Shown here in pieces: positions 11,120 to 15,923 of a DNA stretch of 15,923 nt. The first letter of the stretch is position 1, and every line of letters begins with the position of its first letter. Both the position numbers and the translations under genes were made by a program. Source of the DNA: CAYVZZ01 sp964456185 (GTDB lineage: Bacteria; Pseudomonadota; Gammaproteobacteria; Pseudomonadales; Alcanivoracaceae); assembly GCA_964456185.1 (NCBI GenBank), contig CAYVZZ010000053.1, forward strand, positions 1-15,923, in the 5' to 3' direction. Below the pieces are notes generated by a model. That model ran no database searches. It saw only the letters and a list, made by a program, of their open reading frames with translations, and had not been told where the DNA came from.

Positions 11120-12205
11120 ATGCCGATTCTGCGATTGGGGTTATTATCGATTGCTTTAGTATTATCTGCCTGTCAAAGCACCTCTTCTTCGGTTCAGCCA
11201 CCCGCTGTAACGGCAACCGACAACCCAGCGCAACAACAAACAGCTCCTCAACCGGCCGACAGTGTAAAAACGTCCGTAGACAACTCCCATTCCAACTCGG
11301 CAGCGCCATCGCATCAAAAACCACAAAGCCAACAAGTAACAAACTCATCAACTTCGTCGGACACACAAACAACCGCGCCGTCCGCTGATTCACCTGAAAA
11401 ACCGCCTTCTGCCACACCAAGCAAAACACAAAGCAACACCTCAACAGGTGACACAAAATCATCTCAGGCCAGCCCAGATACCAGCACCAACGGCGATAAA
11501 AGCGAGAGCACAGACAACGAGTCCAAGCTCGCGCAACACAACCTGAAGATGAAGCACACGCTTTACCCTTTCACGGCCAAGTTCGATATTTCCGTCAGTA
11601 AAATCCCTATGCCCATTAGCGCCACCCTGAAACTGAGGCGCACGGGTCAACCTGACACCTGGCATATCACCTTTACAATTGACTCCTTCCTCGTGGATAA
11701 CCTGGAAGAAAGCACCTTCACATGGAACAACTGTCAGCCAAAAAGCATTCATTATCACCATGAATTCAGCGGCTTTGGTCACCATCGTTTCTATGACACT
11801 GACTTCTCATGGCATCCGCCAATGGCGTATACAACATCAGAAAGCGACACAAAATCCTTTGCTATCCCCGCGCATTCAGTAGACGACCTTACCCTCTTGC
11901 TTCAAGCCAGCTGCGTATTCAAAGAAGGCTATAAAGACTATTACACCACCAGCATTTACGGCGATGAAATACGTGACAACCACTTCAAACTGCTTCGTCA
12001 CGAGGTACTCGACACCAACATGGGTGACTTGAATACACTCGTCATCGAGAAGATGCGTGACGACAGCAGCGAACGCCGCACCCTTTTCTGGATTGCCCCA
12101 GCATTAAATTACATGTTGGTTAAAGCCAAACACATCGAGAACCCCGTGCTATTTGGAGAAGTAACTCTATCCAGCTATTCGGGTGTGCGACTCCCCGTCA
12201 AATAA
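11120..12205 (+). CDS. DUF3108 lipoprotein with long disordered linker
   Basis: 361 residues. The N-terminus MPILRLGLLSIALVLSACQS is a type II signal peptide with lipobox LSAC and lipid-bearing C18; residue +2 is Gln, so outer-membrane sorting is expected. Residues 19-140 are almost wholly Ser, Thr, Gln, Pro, Ala, Asp and Lys and should be unstructured. From about 149 (YPFTAKFDISVSKIPMPISA) to the end is a DUF3108 domain, a beta-rich envelope domain of unknown function that often follows purN in gammaproteobacteria. C-terminal features are NTLVIEKMRDDSSERRTLFW and the closing YSGVRLPVK. It has a good ribosome site (GGAG, six bases before the ATG) and lies 3 bases after purN, so it is probably in the purMN operon despite having no purine role. 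A terminator-like hairpin follows. Confidence 0.88.
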   Translation: MPILRLGLLSIALVLSACQSTSSSVQPPAVTATDNPAQQQTAPQPADSVKTSVDNSHSNSAAPSHQKPQSQQVTNSSTSSDTQTTAPSADSPEKPPSATPSKTQSNTSTGDTKSSQASPDTSTNGDKSESTDNESKLAQHNLKMKHTLYPFTAKFDISVSKIPMPISATLKLRRTGQPDTWHITFTIDSFLVDNLEESTFTWNNCQPKSIHYHHEFSGFGHHRFYDTDFSWHPPMAYTTSESDTKSFAIPAHSVDDLTLLLQASCVFKEGYKDYYTTSIYGDEIRDNHFKLLRHEVLDTNMGDLNTLVIEKMRDDSSERRTLFWIAPALNYMLVKAKHIENPVLFGEVTLSSYSGVRLPVK

Positions 12206-12214
12206 TAAACTTAA

Positions 12215-12240
12215 AAATCGGGGCATCAATGTCCCGGTTT
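12215..12240. terminator. Terminator-like hairpin, possibly bidirectional
   Basis: CGGGGCA (12219-12225) pairs with TGTCCCG (12230-12236) around a TCAA loop, and flanking AAAT/GTTT extends the stem to about 11 pairs. On the plus strand it is followed by GTTTCACTCTT, a broken U-tract; on the minus strand by ATTTTTAAG, a better one. It starts 10 bases after the DUF3108 stop and probably ends the purMN transcript. Confidence 0.55.
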
Positions 12241-12325
12241 CACTCTTAATTGGCCGATCAATAGCTTGATTAGCGCCTCACACTGCGGTTGAATCATTGC
12301 CTCGATCGACAACACGGAAAACCTC

Positions 12326-13207
12326 ATGCTCCACACCTTACGAGCCAGCCTTACCCTCTTCATCATTGTACTTAACACACTGATTTTAATTTGGCCGCTG
12401 CTCCTCTTCACGCTCTTCAAGCTTGTTTTCCCGGTCGGTTTCATCCGGCGACCTGTCAACCGCGTGCTAGTGGCCATTGCCGAGTTGTGGATCAGCATCA
12501 ACAACACCAGTATTCGCCTTATCAGCGGCGTTACGCTCCATGTTAGCGGCACGGAAGGGCTCTCATATGATGACTGGTATCTCGTCACCGCCAATCACCA
12601 ATCCTGGGCGGATATCCTCATCATGCAAATGGTGCTAAACCGCCGCATTCCCTCACTAAAATTTTTCCTCAAGCAAGAACTTATTAAAGTGCCGTTGCTT
12701 GGCGTCGCCTGGTGGGCGCTCGACTTCCCTTTCATGAAACGCTACACCAAAGAGGAAATCGCCAAGAATCCGTCTCTTAAAGGAAAGGATCTGGAGACCA
12801 CGCGCAAAGCCTGTGAGAAATTTCAGGATATGCCGACGTCGGTGATGAATTTCTTTGAAGGCACCCGCTTCACCCAAGAAAAGCACGACAAACAACAATC
12901 GCCTTATCGCAACCTGTTAAAACCAAAATCAGGCGGCACCGCTTTTGCATTGGCGGCCATGCAAGGCAAGCTGCACCGCTTTCTGGATATCACACTCATT
13001 TATCCGCCTAACTCCCCCACCCACATCATCGATTTTTTAGGTGGCCGGATACCGCAAATAACCGTTATCATTAACCAGCGCACCGTACCCGAATGGGCGT
13101 CTCAAGGTGATTACCAAGAAGACCCCGAATTTCGCCAGCGTTTCCAGCAGTGGATTACCTCACTCTGGCAAGAAAAAGACCAACTCATCGACAAACACCG
13201 ACAATAA
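12326..13207 (+). CDS. yihG: YihG-like 1-acyl-glycerol-3-phosphate acyltransferase
   Basis: An inner-membrane lysophospholipid acyltransferase of the PlsC superfamily, expected to acylate lysophosphatidic acid to phosphatidic acid or remodel phospholipid acyl chains. It has 293 residues. An N-terminal hydrophobic segment spans about 8-36. The catalytic HX4D motif is NHQSWAD (H91, D96), and the substrate-binding motif is FFEGTRFTQEKH (E178-R181). Like E. coli YihG it has KFFLKQELIKVPLLG, FPFMKRYTKEEI, the GKDLETTRKACEKF segment and the C-terminal FQQWITSLWQEKDQL, which separate this subfamily from PlsC. The ATG has GGA nine bases upstream. A 120-bp gap with a hairpin precedes it, and I find no clear promoter. 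The DUF349 gene starts 3 bases after its stop, so the two form an operon. Confidence 0.92.
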   Translation: MLHTLRASLTLFIIVLNTLILIWPLLLFTLFKLVFPVGFIRRPVNRVLVAIAELWISINNTSIRLISGVTLHVSGTEGLSYDDWYLVTANHQSWADILIMQMVLNRRIPSLKFFLKQELIKVPLLGVAWWALDFPFMKRYTKEEIAKNPSLKGKDLETTRKACEKFQDMPTSVMNFFEGTRFTQEKHDKQQSPYRNLLKPKSGGTAFALAAMQGKLHRFLDITLIYPPNSPTHIIDFLGGRIPQITVIINQRTVPEWASQGDYQEDPEFRQRFQQWITSLWQEKDQLIDKHRQ

Positions 13208-13210
13208 TTT

Positions 13211-15772
13211 ATGTTCAACAAGCTGTTTAAGCCCAACTGGCAACACCCCAAACCCACTGTTCGGCTCAAAGCCATCAACCAACTTGAGCCGAACAATGAA
13301 AACCAGCAAATACTGATTCAGCTTGCTCAACATGACACCGACAACGAGGTGCGCAGCCAAGCCATTGGCCGCCTGGAAGACATAGATGCACTTTTGTCGC
13401 TACTCAAAGCAGTACAGTCGGATGAACTGACAGCCGCACTGCACCAGCGTCTTAGCCAATTACTGACTGGCAACGACAAGGCCTCGCCTTCAGCAGAGGC
13501 CTGCACCCAATACATCACGCAGATTAGCGACGATGCCCTCTTAAGCCGCCTTCTGGATACCACCCAGAATCAAACTATTTTGCTGGCTTGTCTTAACCAA
13601 CTTGACGATGAAGCCACTTGTCTAAGCATCGCGCTAAATAGCCAACATATCGCCACTCGCGAAGCGGCTGCCGCGCGCATCACACAGCCCAGTCTGTTAC
13701 GCCAACTCAGTAAAAAAGCACGCGACAAAAAGGTCGCCCAGCTTGCGCGGCAAGTGCTTAAGCAGCACCATGAGGCGGAACAAGAAGAAGCTGAGACACA
13801 GCAGCAACTCAATGACCTCATCACGCAAATTCACGGACTCGCCAATCAATCCGTGAACCCGCTATATGAAGCACGCTTGCATCACCTAAAAACACAATGG
13901 GAGACATTAGCCAAGAGCGCGAATGACACGCAGCGCAGTCAAGCAGAACAAGGCTTGCAGCAAGCCACGCAACAATGGCAAGCCCATCAAGCCGAGGAAG
14001 AACGTCAGGCGGCGGCCGACATGCAACAAACCTGTTTAGCCAAGTTGGATAAACTTTTTGACCGCCTGTCCCGTCAAGACTGGATACACGACAAAGCGCA
14101 AATTACCGCGCAATACCAATCACTAGCAAGTGACTGGCAAAATGCCGCTGAGGCACATCAACCCGAACCGGCCGATAAAGCCCACTTTGCCGAAAGAGCG
14201 GCGAGTTGGGAGCAATTGCAAATCGCCCTCGCTAAGCTCGAACAGCTGCAATTAGCTGATGATGCCGATAATAAGACACAGCTATTGGACGAGCTGAACG
14301 CAGTTTGGCCAATCAATGTCGCCATGCTGCCCCTCGATAAAGAGGCCAACACAGAAACCGCCGCACCTCAATCAAACCATAAACACGGCAAGCCGCGCCA
14401 TATTGGCCTACTGCATGCGTTAAGACGTGCATTGAAAGCACACGAGTTAAAGAAGGCCAACCGGGTATGGGCGCGTTTGGAGCATGAGCTGCAAGAACAC
14501 CCAGATGCCAAAAGTGCCAAACAGGCCGAACAGCTAAAACAGCAACTCGACGAGCTGCGTGACTGGCACGCCTTTGCCGCCAAACCCAAAAAAGAAGCAC
14601 TTTGTGAAAAAATGGAGGCTTTAGTTGCCAAGCCATTATCGCACCCCGAAGAACAAGCCAATGCCATTCAGGCTGTGCATGAGGCCTGGCATGAGCTAAT
14701 GAGCTCTGATCAAGATGCCGATCAAACCCTATGGGAGCGTTTCAAAACAGCATCCGATGCGGCCTACGAACCTTGCCGTGAACATTTCCAGGAACTGGAT
14801 GCCGAAAAAGCAGACAACAAAACCAAGCGTGAAGCCCTCTGCACGCAGCTCAGTGAATTCCTTGATCAGCAAGACTGGGAAACTGTCGATGCGGCCGCTC
14901 TTTGGCCGATTCGTCGCCAAGCCGATAAAGACTGGAAAGCCCTTAGCCCGGTGCATTACACCGATGTGCGTGACATCAACAAGCGCTTCCGCCAGCTTCT
15001 AAAAACTTTTGATCAGCACCTCCATGACATCAGTGAGCGCCACGAGGCAACTCTGCAGCAGCTCATCAAACGCTTTGAAGCGCTTGCCAAGCTAGATGAC
15101 AGCCAAGCCGCCACACGCGAGGCAAAAAAACTGCAGACAGAATGGCGTGCCGCCGGTTGGGTTATGCCGCGCACCTATCGCAAGCTGGATAAACGGCAAC
15201 GCAAACTCTGCGACCAAATATTTGGTAAACAACGTGCCGAACGCCAACAAGCAAAAGCCGAGCAAAATGCCTTGGCAGACAGCCTAAAAGAAGCAATCAA
15301 CGCGTTAGATAAGCAACTTAAAGCCAAAGACAGTACAGCTGACAGCATTAAAGCGGCTGTTGAGCATGTAGAGCAGCAAGCCGAGCCAGAACATGCTAAT
15401 AGTTTAATTAAACGCAAACGCAACCTGTTGAAGCAGGCCATACAAAAGCGCCAACAGCTGACAGAAAAGGCGAAGTGGACGCAATGGCATGCGCGTATCG
15501 AGCAAGCGCCACAAGCCGATGTAAAAGACCCGCTGCTTAATCTTTGTGTCGCATTGGAAGTCATCAATTGTTGCGACAGTCCGGCTGATTTCCAAGACGC
15601 ACGCCGCGCTTGGCAGCTAAACAACATGGCGCAACTGATGAAAAGCCAAACAGACAGCGCCCAGCGTAGTGAACAGCTACTCAATGAGCAGGCTGCATTG
15701 ATTGACCAAGGCTTGGATAATCAAAGTCGCACGCGCTTGTTGTCCGTTATCGACCAATTGGCCAACACATGA
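13211..15772 (+). CDS. DUF349 coiled-coil protein with N-terminal HEAT-like repeats
   Basis: 853 residues, no signal peptide, so cytoplasmic. Residues about 17-190 look like HEAT repeats (VRLKAINQLEP, VRSQAIGRLED, TREAAAARITQP). From about 190 the protein is Gln-, Ala-, Lys- and Glu-rich, with long predicted coiled coil (for example 190-290, 670-740). DUF349-type segments with the recurring aromatic and basic pattern are seen at about 490-560 (AWHELMSS...LWERFKTASD), 570-640 (DWKALSPVHYTDVRDINKRF) and 641-690 (EWRAAGWVMPRTYRKLDKRQ). DUF349 function is not established to my knowledge. No Shine-Dalgarno precedes the ATG, which is 3 bases after yihG; coupling is likely. Its stop overlaps the next gene's ATG (ATGA). 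The composition suggests a scaffold or structural protein, which is inference only. Confidence 0.9.
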   Translation: MFNKLFKPNWQHPKPTVRLKAINQLEPNNENQQILIQLAQHDTDNEVRSQAIGRLEDIDALLSLLKAVQSDELTAALHQRLSQLLTGNDKASPSAEACTQYITQISDDALLSRLLDTTQNQTILLACLNQLDDEATCLSIALNSQHIATREAAAARITQPSLLRQLSKKARDKKVAQLARQVLKQHHEAEQEEAETQQQLNDLITQIHGLANQSVNPLYEARLHHLKTQWETLAKSANDTQRSQAEQGLQQATQQWQAHQAEEERQAAADMQQTCLAKLDKLFDRLSRQDWIHDKAQITAQYQSLASDWQNAAEAHQPEPADKAHFAERAASWEQLQIALAKLEQLQLADDADNKTQLLDELNAVWPINVAMLPLDKEANTETAAPQSNHKHGKPRHIGLLHALRRALKAHELKKANRVWARLEHELQEHPDAKSAKQAEQLKQQLDELRDWHAFAAKPKKEALCEKMEALVAKPLSHPEEQANAIQAVHEAWHELMSSDQDADQTLWERFKTASDAAYEPCREHFQELDAEKADNKTKREALCTQLSEFLDQQDWETVDAAALWPIRRQADKDWKALSPVHYTDVRDINKRFRQLLKTFDQHLHDISERHEATLQQLIKRFEALAKLDDSQAATREAKKLQTEWRAAGWVMPRTYRKLDKRQRKLCDQIFGKQRAERQQAKAEQNALADSLKEAINALDKQLKAKDSTADSIKAAVEHVEQQAEPEHANSLIKRKRNLLKQAIQKRQQLTEKAKWTQWHARIEQAPQADVKDPLLNLCVALEVINCCDSPADFQDARRAWQLNNMAQLMKSQTDSAQRSEQLLNEQAALIDQGLDNQSRTRLLSVIDQLANT

Positions 15773-15923
15773 AAATCCAATTGAACAGACCTTTCATCGT
15801 CTTGGCGACAGCTTGTTTGCTGCTTTTATCGGCCTGTGCGCAAACCACACAGCTCACCAATCGCTATGAGACGGACGCCTCACAACATATCGATAGCCTA
15901 CTGCTGGCCATCAAAACGCCCGA
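15769..15923 (+). CDS. Lipoprotein, N-terminal fragment at window edge
   Basis: 51 complete codons are visible and the frame is open at the end of the window. MKIQLNRPFIVLATACLLLL then SAC is a type II signal peptide with lipobox LSAC and lipid-bearing C23; residue +2 is Ala, so outer-membrane sorting is expected. The short mature part (AQTTQLTNRYETDASQHIDS) is not recognised. The ATG overlaps the DUF349 stop by four bases, so it is translated from the same message as yihG-like and DUF349 genes. Confidence 0.8.
   Translation, partial: MKIQLNRPFIVLATACLLLLSACAQTTQLTNRYETDASQHIDSLLLAIKTP

Noticed and set aside
12257..12270. ATCAA-TAGC-TTGAT inverted repeat upstream of yihG
   Set aside because: Only five pairs and no matching promoter nearby; easily chance.
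12226..12594. Minus-strand open frame of 122 codons opposite the yihG start
   Set aside because: Antisense to the conserved acyltransferase including part of its upstream region; composition is not protein-like.
15175..15684. Minus-strand open frame of 169 codons
   Set aside because: Ser/Cys/Leu-rich mirror of the Gln/Ala/Lys-rich DUF349 coiled coil, a common antisense artefact.
1..15923. CRISPR array, insertion sequence, prophage or toxin-antitoxin genes
   Set aside because: No regularly spaced repeats, transposase or integrase motifs, or small paired genes were found on either strand.

Overview
The window looks like chromosomal DNA of a gammaproteobacterium, probably a free-living aquatic one. 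The evidence is a DnaA-regulator Hda with an N-terminal clamp-binding motif, a YihG-type acyltransferase, a DUF2066/purM/purN/DUF3108 neighbourhood of the kind seen in Pseudomonas-like genomes, tRNAs with encoded CCA, and the order pgsA - tRNA-Gly - tRNA-Cys - tRNA-Leu, which matches pgsA-glyW-cysT-leuZ of E. coli. I cannot name the genus. GlyGly-CTERM-like tails imply that the genome also encodes a rhombosortase elsewhere.

Layout. From 1 to 9311 every gene is on the minus strand; from 9447 to the end every gene is on the plus strand. The two arms diverge from a 135-bp promoter region at 9312-9446. In transcription order the minus arm runs: a DUF2066 exported protein, hda, a very large secreted protein (2921-7378), a strong terminator, pgsA, a three-tRNA operon with its own promoter, a yciO-type Sua5/YrdC protein, and trpS (3' end outside the window). 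The plus arm runs: purM and purN (4-base overlap), a DUF3108 lipoprotein, a terminator-like hairpin, a yihG-like acyltransferase, a long DUF349 coiled-coil/HEAT protein and the start of another lipoprotein (4-base overlap).

Most of this is housekeeping: tryptophanyl-tRNA charging, tRNAs, phosphatidylglycerol-phosphate synthesis, regulatory inactivation of DnaA, and steps 3 and 5 of purine synthesis. The exception is the 1485-codon gene between hda and pgsA. It reads as two complete secreted beta-helix proteins in one frame. Each has a signal peptide, an N-terminal Cys-x-Leu motif (CSLREA in the second), glycine-rich beta-helix rungs, a choice-of-anchor-Q-like Asp-(Ile/Met)-Arg-Gly...Cys-Asp-(Leu/Val)-Gly-Ala motif, an Ig/cadherin-like region and a GlyGly-CTERM-like tail. 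The first tail is followed at once by the Met and signal peptide of the second unit. This is either a polyprotein that the export machinery would cut in two, a gene fusion, or two overlapping genes joined by a one-base indel in an A5 run. It is the item most worth following up.
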